This document shows positions 1-7,291 of a stretch of DNA of 64,000 nt, piece by piece. A program made the translations under genes and the position numbers. Source of the DNA: Verrucomicrobiia bacterium (lineage in GTDB: Bacteria; Verrucomicrobiota; Verrucomicrobiia; Verrucomicrobiales; Akkermansiaceae); assembly GCA_030432565.1 (NCBI GenBank), contig JAUIGV010000013.1, forward strand, positions 1 to 64,000, in the 5' to 3' direction. Each line of letters begins with the position of its first letter. The first letter of the stretch is position 1. Below the pieces are notes generated by a model. The model had not been told where the DNA came from. It made no database searches and was given only the letters and a program-made list of their open reading frames with translations.

Positions 1-120
1 AGCCCGGAAGAAGTTGCGGAGGTGGAAGCCAAGCTTAATCGTCGCCCACGCAAATGTCTCGACTATCAAACCCCAAATGACATCTTTTTCGCACCACCCC
101 CCGTTGCGCTAGCCGCTTGA
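1..120 (+). mobile_element. C-terminus of an IS30-family transposase (cut by window edge)
   Basis: Reading from base 1 in frame 1 gives 39 residues ending at a TGA at 118-120. The segment LNRRPRKCLDYQTPNDIFF is the typical C-terminal signature of IS30-family DDE transposases (LNxRPRKxLxxxTPxExF). The rest of the gene lies to the left of the window. The element ends close to the following gene, and a short perfect palindrome follows at 126-140, so the insertion may have cut into that gene. Family assignment is from the motif; the exact IS cannot be named. Confidence 0.8.
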
Positions 121-125
121 ATCCG

Positions 126-140
126 CCTCTTTAAAAGAGG
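126..140. repeat. 7-bp palindrome beside the IS30 remnant
   Basis: CCTCTTT-A-AAAGAGG is a perfect inverted repeat six bases after the transposase stop. It could be part of the IS end, or the palindromic insertion target that IS30-type elements often choose. With a one-base centre it is unlikely to be a transcription terminator. Confidence 0.35.
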
Positions 141-142
141 AT

Positions 143-646
143 GTGTCCGATATATTTTTTGAAAAAAGATATAAAATGGCCTCTTCTCTGAGAGAACATT
201 CCTCACGATATTCCTGGATTATTTTGGCTCATCCCGGGGTTTTGGGGCTGCGGAATTGGGATCACTTGTTTGAGAACCAGAATGCCGATGTTCTCATTTC
301 CTCGGATGAGGATGCTTGCCCGCTTGATTCTTTCTTCGCGGTTCGGGCCACCGTTTGGACAAGCTTCCTGGCAGCCTGGACCAAGGTCCGGCAACCTTCC
401 ATCCCGCCCAAAAACGAGCTTGCTGCGATTCTGGACTCCGCGCGCTTTCGCACCGCCACCTTCGAGCGCGGGGAGGTGGTGCGACCTTTCGATGGCCCGA
501 TGGATGTGCGCGGTTTGATGGACGCCGCCGTGGTCGACCTTTCCGGGGGAAAACCCGACGAGCAAACCAAGCTGGGATTCGCCCTCCACATGATGCGCAC
601 CTTCGGGGACAAGGACGGTCTCTTCCTCGATCTCATGGAAAGCTAA
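143..646 (+). CDS. hypothetical protein, possibly truncated at its N-terminus
   Basis: A 167-residue reading frame from a GTG at 143 (an ATG at 176 is an alternative). I do not recognise the family. The central part (LFENQNADVLISSDEDACPL, then DSFFAVRATVWTSFLAAW) resembles the acceptor-side part of nucleotide-sugar transferases, where an acidic stretch is followed by a statement of place and size, but this is weak. The frame stays open upstream into the IS30 remnant that ends 23 bases before, so the true N-terminus may have been lost to the insertion. The next gene, 20 bases downstream on the same strand, is a glycosyltransferase, so a role in glycan synthesis is plausible but inferred only from context. 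Confidence 0.55.
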   Translation: MSDIFFEKRYKMASSLREHSSRYSWIILAHPGVLGLRNWDHLFENQNADVLISSDEDACPLDSFFAVRATVWTSFLAAWTKVRQPSIPPKNELAAILDSARFRTATFERGEVVRPFDGPMDVRGLMDAAVVDLSGGKPDEQTKLGFALHMMRTFGDKDGLFLDLMES

Positions 647-665
647 ACCCACCGCCCGCCGCGCC

Positions 666-2108
666 ATGGACTTCGAAAAAACCTTTCCCCTCCGCTACTA
701 TCTCAACCTCGGCCGCCGGGAGGACCGGCGGACAGAATTGGAATGGCACCTCGACCAGGTCGGCGTCACCGCCGAACGCTTCCCGGCTGTCGATGCCCGC
801 TTCTGCAAGTCCGCCCGCGGTTATGAGAACAAGGGCCGCTACGCCCTCGCTCTCACCATCCGACTCGCCATTCGCAAGGCCAAACAATTGAAACAACCAG
901 CCATCCTTTTGCTGGAAGACGATGCCATTCTGCACCCCAATTTCCGCGAACTGATCTCACGCATCGACCTCCCCGAAGACTGGGGAATCTTTTACCTCGG
1001 CTGCCAACACATCCAACGCCCCGAACCGATGGCCGATGGCCTGGTGAGGGTAAAGAAGGCTCTCGATTCCCACGCCTGGGCCATCCACGAGCGCGCCTAC
1101 GATCAGGTCATGGCCGCGATGGATGCCTTTGGCAAACCCACTCCCGCCCATGCTCTCGCTTCCGATCAATTTGTCGCGGAACTGCATCGCACCATTCCGA
1201 CTTATGCCTGCTACCCCAACCTGGCGTGGCAGTCGGTCGATGAATCCGACCTCACCGGCACGACCTATTCGCTTTATGGAAAGACCGGGCATCAGAAGAT
1301 TCATCCTTCGGTTCATGACAAGCTCCTCACCGAATGTCTCGCGCCCGAAGCCCTCGGCAAGCCACCCGAACTGGCGCTGCTCTTCCTAACCCGGGGCGAT
1401 GTTCACCACCCGGAGATTTGGAAGGAATGGATCGCACAAGCTCCGCAAAAGATCTCGATTTACAGCCACCCCAAGCACCCGGAAGAAGTCGAAGGAGGAT
1501 TCCTCGAGGGCACGGCTGTCCCCGACTTGATTCGGACCCAATGGGGGGAGATCTCCCTGGTGCGGGCTTCCCTGTCTCTCCTCCGTGAAGCGCTGAAAGA
1601 CGAGGACAACACCCACTTCGTCCTGCTCTCCGAATCCTGTCTCCCGGTGCAAGCACTCTCCAGGATCCTCCTCAGACTCAAGCATGATGGCCGCAGCCGC
1701 TTCGGCTTCAAGAATTTCGAGGAGGCCAGTGCGATGAGGAAACATCGCGCCAGCTCCGCGCCCGAAATTCCCCAAGGGTGCTGGCGCTTCCACCCGCAAT
1801 GGTGGCTCCTCGACCGCGCCGCTGCCAAGGTGGTTACCCGCCGCGATGACACCTTGCAGTTCGAGAAATTCTTCGCAAGCGACGAAGCCTACTTCGGCAC
1901 CACCTTGATGCGGGAAGGTTATCCCGTCGATGACCTCGTTGATTGCCGGGATCTCACCTGGACCAACTGGGAAAGCGACGCCGGTAGCCCGAATGAATAT
2001 TCAGAACTCCCGCCCGAGAAACTGCGGGACCTCATCAACAGCGACTGCTTCTTTGCGCGGAAATTCCCCGCCGACTCCGACATCAGGAAATACCAGCTGC
2101 ATCGATAA
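666..2108 (+). CDS. two-domain glycosyltransferase: GT25-like plus GT14 (Core-2/I-branching)-like
   Basis: 480 residues with two transferase-like halves. Residues about 8-190 match the GT25 (LPS glycosyltransferase) family: YYLNLGRREDRR near the start, then AILLLEDDAIL around 79-89 with the acidic metal/nucleotide-sugar site, then WGIFYLGCQ. Residues about 235-430 match the GT14-type Core-2/I-branching family: ALLFLTRGDVHHPEIW, then HFVLLSESCLPV and a later DEAYFGT. Both families add sugars from nucleotide donors to growing glycans; the acceptors here are unknown. No signal peptide is seen, so it probably works in the cytoplasm. It lies 20 bases after another short gene and next to an IS remnant, which suggests a disturbed surface-glycan locus. 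The domain calls are from visible motifs; the fusion itself is seen directly as one uninterrupted frame. Confidence 0.8.
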   Translation: MDFEKTFPLRYYLNLGRREDRRTELEWHLDQVGVTAERFPAVDARFCKSARGYENKGRYALALTIRLAIRKAKQLKQPAILLLEDDAILHPNFRELISRIDLPEDWGIFYLGCQHIQRPEPMADGLVRVKKALDSHAWAIHERAYDQVMAAMDAFGKPTPAHALASDQFVAELHRTIPTYACYPNLAWQSVDESDLTGTTYSLYGKTGHQKIHPSVHDKLLTECLAPEALGKPPELALLFLTRGDVHHPEIWKEWIAQAPQKISIYSHPKHPEEVEGGFLEGTAVPDLIRTQWGEISLVRASLSLLREALKDEDNTHFVLLSESCLPVQALSRILLRLKHDGRSRFGFKNFEEASAMRKHRASSAPEIPQGCWRFHPQWWLLDRAAAKVVTRRDDTLQFEKFFASDEAYFGTTLMREGYPVDDLVDCRDLTWTNWESDAGSPNEYSELPPEKLRDLINSDCFFARKFPADSDIRKYQLHR

Positions 2109-2134
2109 GAGAAATCCCTCTCGATCAAGGAGCG

Positions 2135-2220
2135 CGGGCGTCCCGCCCGTTTCGTCAAGGAGCTAAAAGCTCCCGCTTCTGGAAAGCCGTCCACCCATGA
2201 TCCGAAAGCGAAGCTTTCGG
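2135..2220. repeat. cluster of three short hairpins between convergent genes
   Basis: Three short inverted repeats lie in the gap between the two convergent genes: CGGGCG-TCC-CGCCCG at 2135-2149, GGAGCT-AAA-AGCTCC at 2159-2173, and CCGAAAGC-GAA-GCTTTCGG at 2202-2220, the last touching the stop codon of the minus-strand gene. None has a clear T-tract, so a simple intrinsic terminator is not proven; they may jointly end transcription from both sides or belong to a dispersed intergenic repeat. Confidence 0.5.
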
Positions 2221-5157
2221 CTACCTTCCCGAGAAATTACGACCAAAAGCAATCTCGGCCTTTCTCCGCCCATCCCGGGGGAGATTGTAAGTCCTGCTCC
2301 ATGTCTTGGTTTCGAAATCATAGTCCGTCTGCCAAAAATCGTTTCCATGAACGCTCTGGTCGATCACCTCGCCATTCACCTTCAGCTCAAAGCCATCGTG
2401 GCGACTCAACCCCGTGAAAGTTAACGGAACATAACCAAGACCACCCTGAAGCGAAATTTTTGCTTCGTCGTTCTCACAACTGACCCGCACATCAGGAAAG
2501 GTTCTCTCGAGCTTTCCCGTCGCGGCTCTCACAAGGCGCTGATTTCCAAGTGCCTCGCGATGAATCATTTTCCAGGTGCCTCCGTAAGCGGCCAGCCCGC
2601 CTTTGAAATATTCATTCGGCCCGTAATAGTCATCCATCTTTTGCGGCATCACAACATACTCCACCACCGCCTCGATCAAGTCGCCAGGCCGCAAGCGCGT
2701 GATCTCCGATGGCAGGACCAGATCAATCGTGGAATACTCTGACTTTCCACGCACCACTCCGTGTTCCGCAAATCGAAAGCCCACCGACTCGCCGCCCACC
2801 CGCGCCTTCCACTCTCTCACGATGATGCCGCGATTCGCCCACGCGCCCCCGTCATTCTTCGGGTTTCCGGGCCGCCCCTCCTCCAACGAAACCCAGGGCG
2901 TGCGACCTTCGATCTCCACTCCATCCACGCGGTAGCCCTCTTTCCCAAACTCAACCTCCTTCTCCAGAATTCTCCCGCTCTCATCTCCAAAAACAAAGCG
3001 CCCCTCCCGGGTGAAATTATAGGTATCGGCACCCACCTGAAAAATAACGAAGCGCGAAAACTCCACCTCTTTCGTGACCTCCATCCGCAAGCGATAGCAA
3101 CCGCGCACCAAATCATCGGTACGCCCAAGACTCATTGTCACCGAATGCTTGATCCCTTCCCCGATCCGACCCGCAAATTCAACCTCGGTCAGACACGGCC
3201 CCTGTCGATGGGTGATCGTCTTCATCGACTGGTGAGCCAAGCGTTTCCCACTTTTATCAAACACCCGAAAGAAGTCACCGCCGCCGACATTGTGGGTCCA
3301 ACTCCACTGCTCTTTCCCCTTCATCGGAGTCACCATCACCGGCCTCACATCCGTGATCGTACAATTCGCCTGACCCTGCCCCGGCTCGTAGCAAATCGAC
3401 TCACCCCAACAACCGAGAGCACTCTGTTCCCACCGCTGGTTTGAGCCCCAACCAATGAGAGAAAGCTGTGCTTGAGAAGCCGCGGCAACTCCACCCCAGT
3501 GCGCGTTTGCGATCACCAACTGAAACTTGAGCGTCTTGCCCGCAGGGACCCGGATCTGCGTGATACCGTGGAACCAGGTTCCCTTGTAAACCCCGGCCGC
3601 CGCCTCGTTATGCCAGTTCTTGCTCAACTGAACCGGAATCCCCGTGGGCTCCCCGTGCTCATCACAAAGGATGGCCGAAACCCCGGTAATAGGACTGCCA
3701 AGGCGACCCTGAAACCCCTTGCCGGTTTTCTCAAACATCAGGCGGGTGACCTCTTCGCTTTCGCCCGGGTTTGTTAAGGAAAACGGAATCCGCTCAAGGA
3801 CATCATTGCCCTCGCCGATCGGTTTTGCCTGATCCAGATTCACACGATGCCAAAAGTACTCCGGCTCAAATTCGACCGGACATGCGGGCGCATCCACCTT
3901 TACTTTGGGCTCCGGTTTTCCCGCATCATCCGGATTAAAAAAGCTCACGACCTGGCGACCTGGCCCGACCGAGGAAAGAAATGGACCAGTCTGCATGCTC
4001 GCAAACAACGAAAGGCTCGCGTCCCTCCAGACCTCCCTCGGCCGCACTTCAGAAGCGATTCCGTCTTTCTTAAATCCCCTTTCCTGAACCGCTTTCGTCT
4101 TATCCAAATTCTTCGGATCAATCACCCCATGATAAAACCGCACCTCATCAACAACACCCACAAAGCGGTATCCATCACCCAGCCCGTCACCACGTTGCCC
4201 AAAAATAACATCATTCTTCGGATCCTTTCGCGGCTTGCCAACCTTCCCTCCGGGCACCCGCCTGCCGTTCACATGAAATCTCATTTCCGCACCATCGTAG
4301 CTCAGCATAAAGTGATTCCACTTCCCCAGCCGCAAACTCTCCGAGGTCACCCTCACCTGATTCTCGCGCCCACCCCCAACGTTGATCGTAGCCACCGCCT
4401 TCCCCTTCACCAAAAAGATCCCCATATGGCCATCCACCGCTTCATTCCGCCCATCGGTCATCAACCAGGGATAAGCCTTCGTCGCCGAGTCATAATCCTT
4501 CGGGACAAAAGCCCAAAACGACCACGTCAGCGAATTTGGATTGAAGTTCCTCAACTTCTGAAACAGCAGGGAATTTGTCCCGTCCAGCCCAAATCCACCA
4601 CCCGCTTTTCCGAACGATTTTTCACCCGCCACGATCGGCGCAACCCCAGGCCCGGCATCAAAGACAAATGACAATCGATCCGGCCACGCCACCGTCTCAA
4701 GGCGGGCCTCCACATTCAACTCCTCGCCCGTGGTCGACTCAAAGATCAGATCGGTGACATCCGCCCGTTGAAAAAAACGCCCGGCCTCCACCAGTCGCGG
4801 CCCACCGTGACGCGACCACCCGCGACTTCCCTTGCATTGATAGGTCTTCCCCGCGACCGCTATTTCCAACTTCAAATCACCAGCCGGGAGATCGCGCCAC
4901 CCTTCCTGCTCCAGAAGACCAAAGTGCGGAATGTCCAAAGTCTCTGTATTCAGAGCCAGAGCATACTCACCCGTCCCGATGACCCGAAGCCATGGCGCCC
5001 CTTCAACGACCGCAGGAAATCCTTCCGCCCACCAAATTGCGGAATGATCCTTCTCAAGCGGCATCCCGGCAAGCTGCGCCCGCGCATCAGGCAATACTGT
5101 CAAAGACACTGCGGCCAACCAACCACCAAGAGAGCGCATGAAAAACATGCTCTCCAT
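2221..5157 (-). CDS. large exported LamG-domain protein
   Basis: 978 residues starting with a signal peptide (MFFMRSLGGWLAAVSLTVLP, cleaved near ARAQ). A LamG/concanavalin-A-like domain covers about residues 180-345, with LTWSFWAFVPKDYD, WNHFMLSYDGAEMRFHVNG and a closing DEVRFYHG, the usual jelly-roll landmarks for sugar or protein binding. The remaining 600 residues, rich in beta-strand patterns, were not assigned; they may hold polysaccharide-lyase-like or other carbohydrate-active modules but no catalytic motif was recognised. Likely periplasmic or surface located. Start could be the ATG at 5157 or either of two in-frame ATGs just inside. Transcribed alone and convergent with the glycosyltransferase gene. 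The 232 bases upstream of it hold no recognised feature. Confidence 0.75.
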   Translation of the reverse strand: MESMFFMRSLGGWLAAVSLTVLPDARAQLAGMPLEKDHSAIWWAEGFPAVVEGAPWLRVIGTGEYALALNTETLDIPHFGLLEQEGWRDLPAGDLKLEIAVAGKTYQCKGSRGWSRHGGPRLVEAGRFFQRADVTDLIFESTTGEELNVEARLETVAWPDRLSFVFDAGPGVAPIVAGEKSFGKAGGGFGLDGTNSLLFQKLRNFNPNSLTWSFWAFVPKDYDSATKAYPWLMTDGRNEAVDGHMGIFLVKGKAVATINVGGGRENQVRVTSESLRLGKWNHFMLSYDGAEMRFHVNGRRVPGGKVGKPRKDPKNDVIFGQRGDGLGDGYRFVGVVDEVRFYHGVIDPKNLDKTKAVQERGFKKDGIASEVRPREVWRDASLSLFASMQTGPFLSSVGPGRQVVSFFNPDDAGKPEPKVKVDAPACPVEFEPEYFWHRVNLDQAKPIGEGNDVLERIPFSLTNPGESEEVTRLMFEKTGKGFQGRLGSPITGVSAILCDEHGEPTGIPVQLSKNWHNEAAAGVYKGTWFHGITQIRVPAGKTLKFQLVIANAHWGGVAAASQAQLSLIGWGSNQRWEQSALGCWGESICYEPGQGQANCTITDVRPVMVTPMKGKEQWSWTHNVGGGDFFRVFDKSGKRLAHQSMKTITHRQGPCLTEVEFAGRIGEGIKHSVTMSLGRTDDLVRGCYRLRMEVTKEVEFSRFVIFQVGADTYNFTREGRFVFGDESGRILEKEVEFGKEGYRVDGVEIEGRTPWVSLEEGRPGNPKNDGGAWANRGIIVREWKARVGGESVGFRFAEHGVVRGKSEYSTIDLVLPSEITRLRPGDLIEAVVEYVVMPQKMDDYYGPNEYFKGGLAAYGGTWKMIHREALGNQRLVRAATGKLERTFPDVRVSCENDEAKISLQGGLGYVPLTFTGLSRHDGFELKVNGEVIDQSVHGNDFWQTDYDFETKTWSRTYNLPRDGRRKAEIAFGRNFSGR

Positions 5158-5389
5158 ACTGAACCCGGCGCCCCTCCCTGTCCGATCGCAGACGACTTCC
5201 TCAAAAAACGGCTCAAACCTTCCGGGGCATTTCGGCGGGCCTCAATCTCATCCCACTGGTCTTGCTGATTCCCGTGAAGATCGGCAGGACCGACCAGACA
5301 AGATTGAGCCACGAGAAAAAGATCTTAGCCGGACTCAAGTCATCCGGGCGGCTCCTTGGACGAAATGGCTGTCACAGGTTTGGCCCCGA

Positions 5390-5902
5390 CTAATTGGCGG
5401 CCGGATGCTTCTCATGAAGCTCATCCGAGCCTTTATTCACAAATTTGGTCACAATTTTGGCGTGATTTTGAGCCACCTTCGTGGCTTCCGCATTTTTTCC
5501 CGAAATCGTCACCTTGAGCCCTTTTGGCAATTCCTGCACTTCAACCTTCAACTGATCGTAATACTCCGTCATTTCGGCATAGGCAGGATCCCATCTCCGC
5601 ACCATCGCTCCCGAATCGAGCCGTTTTTTCATATACCGAAAATGTTTTTTTAACTTTTCCGCCAGGTTCTTGTCTTCGGAGGTCGTCGTGGCAACGTAAC
5701 CAGTCTTGGTCATTTCGACCTTGCGGGTCAGCTTCTTATGATTCTCAGCGAGCTCGTGGATGATGGTTCTCTGCTCTTCCGGCAAAGGCCCCCTCATCCC
5801 TCCACGACCTTTTCCGCGCCCATTAGGTTGATCTCCAAATGCAGCAGTGCTAAAAAAAAGCCCGAATAACGGATACAGAAGATAAATTGCTCGTGTTCTC
5901 AT
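5390..5902 (-). CDS. small exported protein of unknown function, divergent from an ArsR gene
   Basis: About 170 residues from the ATG at 5902 (a GTG at 5914 is possible). The N-terminus, MRTRAIYLLYPLFGLFFSTA followed by AFGDQ, is a signal peptide. The mature part starts with a Gly/Arg-rich stretch, then LPEEQRTIIHELAENHKKL and the phrase SGAMVRRWDPAYAEM, which I recall as a conserved block in small exported proteins of unknown function from several phyla. No metal-binding cluster or enzyme motif is visible. It is transcribed away from the ArsR-type regulator with only about 60 bases between the start codons, and a palindrome sits in that gap, so its expression is probably controlled by that regulator. 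Confidence 0.7.
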   Translation of the reverse strand: MRTRAIYLLYPLFGLFFSTAAFGDQPNGRGKGRGGMRGPLPEEQRTIIHELAENHKKLTRKVEMTKTGYVATTTSEDKNLAEKLKKHFRYMKKRLDSGAMVRRWDPAYAEMTEYYDQLKVEVQELPKGLKVTISGKNAEATKVAQNHAKIVTKFVNKGSDELHEKHPAAN

Positions 5903-5926
5903 GATTTCTTTCACTTCTTAATTCCT

Positions 5927-5946
5927 ATATTCCACTTTTTGAATAT
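5927..5946. promoter_or_regulatory. candidate ArsR-type operator
   Basis: A perfect inverted repeat ATATTC-N8-GAATAT lies midway between the divergent exported-protein gene and the ArsR gene. AT-rich dyads of this size in a shared promoter region are typical targets of ArsR/SmtB dimers. That it is bound by the neighbouring regulator is inference. Confidence 0.55.
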
Positions 5947-5965
5947 CAAGACTGAATCAGCGCAT

Positions 5966-6301
5966 ATGGCAAAAAAGAAACAGATGTCGCCCAAGGCTCT
6001 CGCAAAGCTTGGAGCAGTGTTCAAGGTCCTCGGAGACGGCGGAAGGTTGGCTCTTTTGCAGGAACTCAAGCAGGGGGAAAAAACCGTCGGCGAACTTGTT
6101 GAACTCACCGGGCAGGGACAAGCGACCGTTTCAAAAAGCCTCAAAATGATGAGCGAGGCCGGCTTGCTGGAGAGAAAGAAGGAGGGCGTCCGTGTTTTTT
6201 ACCGGGTTGAAGACCGCCTCGTCTTTGACCTTTGCGAACTGGTTTGTGGAAAACTGAATCGCGACCACAAAAGTCTGAGCGAAATCGAGTATTCCATTTG
6301 A
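5966..6301 (+). CDS. ArsR/SmtB-family transcriptional regulator
   Basis: 111 residues from the ATG at 5966; a TTG 27 bases upstream is in frame but less likely. The winged-helix fold is clear: ALAKLGAVFKVLGDGGRLAL, the helix-turn-helix TVGELVELTGQGQATVSKSL, then a wing GVRVFYRVED. The usual ArsR metal motif CxC in the recognition helix is absent; the only cysteines form LCELVC near the C-terminus, so it may sense a thiol-reactive or redox signal, or something other than metal. It probably represses itself and the divergent exported-protein gene through the palindrome at 5927-5946. Confidence 0.88.
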   Translation: MAKKKQMSPKALAKLGAVFKVLGDGGRLALLQELKQGEKTVGELVELTGQGQATVSKSLKMMSEAGLLERKKEGVRVFYRVEDRLVFDLCELVCGKLNRDHKSLSEIEYSI

Positions 6302-6498
6302 GCCTCACCGGTCTGCCCCACGGGGCTGGTGAATCCAAAAAGAAGGGGCAGGACGATCAATCCAGAGAGCGCGGCGGAGCAAAATGGACGCGGCGCGCGT
6401 TGAACATTCGCAGTCGGCCGGCACCAGTAGCCTTGTCGTTCTTTTATTTCCCTGGCTCACCCACCCAGTAACGAATGCCAATTTGGGGCTTGAAACGG

Positions 6499-6526
6499 TC
6501 GAAGTCATCTGAGCATTCTCTAGCCT
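6499..6526 (+). promoter_or_regulatory. candidate promoter of the PEP-CTERM gene at 6539
   Basis: TCGAAG at 6499-6504, a 16-base spacer, and TAGCCT at 6521-6526, twelve bases before the ATG. The -10 box TAGCCT with a 16-base spacer recurs upstream of the gene at 40890, and rpmH has the related TAGTCT. Match to sigma-70 consensus is partial. Confidence 0.3.
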
Positions 6527-6538
6527 ATTTATCTCCAG

Positions 6539-7186
6539 ATGAAGATTCTCACACAACTGATTGCTCTTTCCATCGGCTCCGCACAAGCCGCTACGGTTAT
6601 CGGGCTAAACGCCGATTCCGCAAACTCCACCGGCAACGCCTTTGGAGGAACAATCGAAAAAACCCTCAACGATCCATTTGCCTACGACCCGGCATCGCCG
6701 AACTCTCCGTTGCCAAATCGAATCTACAACAGCGGATCAATCGGTTACCACGCCAATCTTGCCGAGGGAGTCGACGCCATCATCTCCTACACCACCGCGA
6801 GCATCATCGCCACCAGTGCCTCCGAACCTGTGGTCGTGGTCGACCTCTACGGGCGGGTTGATAATGCTTGCTGCAATGATCGCGATGACGATATCGACGT
6901 GCAACTTTTCAATGGCTCATTCAGCTCGCCCATCGCCAGCGTGACCGGCATCAGCCTCGATAATAGCGGCGATGGTTGGGGCCGCGCCATCTTTGACACA
7001 CTCCCCGAAGGAACGACGTTCGACCGTATTCGGATCATCGGACACGACAGCGGTGGAGGCGCCAACAACAATTACTTTACCCTCCTTGAAACAAGAGCAG
7101 CGACAATTGCAGCGGTTCCCGAGCCGTCCTCCCTGGGTCTGCTGGCTCTTGGCGCGACTGCTCTTTTACTTCGCCGAAAGGAGTAG
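6539..7186 (+). CDS. PEP-CTERM sorted protein
   Basis: 215 residues with a short signal peptide (MKILTQLIALSIGSAQAA) and a C-terminal PEP-CTERM signal: VPEPSS, a hydrophobic stretch and a final RRKE. Such proteins are cut by an exosortase and placed at the cell surface or in extracellular matrix; no exosortase gene lies in this window. The central domain is unnamed but is repeated almost residue for residue in the next gene (shared SIGYHANL, SYTTA, VVDLYGRVDN, CCNDRDD, FDRIRI, SGGGA). The CCNDR vicinal cysteines are a striking shared feature. It ends in a strong terminator, so it is probably transcribed alone. Confidence 0.85.
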   Translation: MKILTQLIALSIGSAQAATVIGLNADSANSTGNAFGGTIEKTLNDPFAYDPASPNSPLPNRIYNSGSIGYHANLAEGVDAIISYTTASIIATSASEPVVVVDLYGRVDNACCNDRDDDIDVQLFNGSFSSPIASVTGISLDNSGDGWGRAIFDTLPEGTTFDRIRIIGHDSGGGANNNYFTLLETRAATIAAVPEPSSLGLLALGATALLLRRKE

Positions 7187-7225
7187 GAGATCACCTTTCC
7201 CTCAAATTTCCTTTCATTCTCAAGC

Positions 7226-7261
7226 GCCCATATTCTGCCGGAATCATGGGCCTTTTTTTTT
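7226..7261 (+). terminator. intrinsic terminator after PEP-CTERM gene
   Basis: GCCCATATTC, a five-base loop, then GAAT-C-ATGGGC with one bulged base, followed by C and nine T residues. It sits 40 bases after the stop codon. Confidence 0.8.
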
Positions 7262-7291
7262 AGCACAACCCACGAGTCATCACCTGGAGCC

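Noticed and set aside
2761-4671. Two long plus-strand frames opposite the LamG protein gene
   Set aside because: Proline/arginine/histidine-rich shadow frames; the minus strand carries a coherent exported protein.
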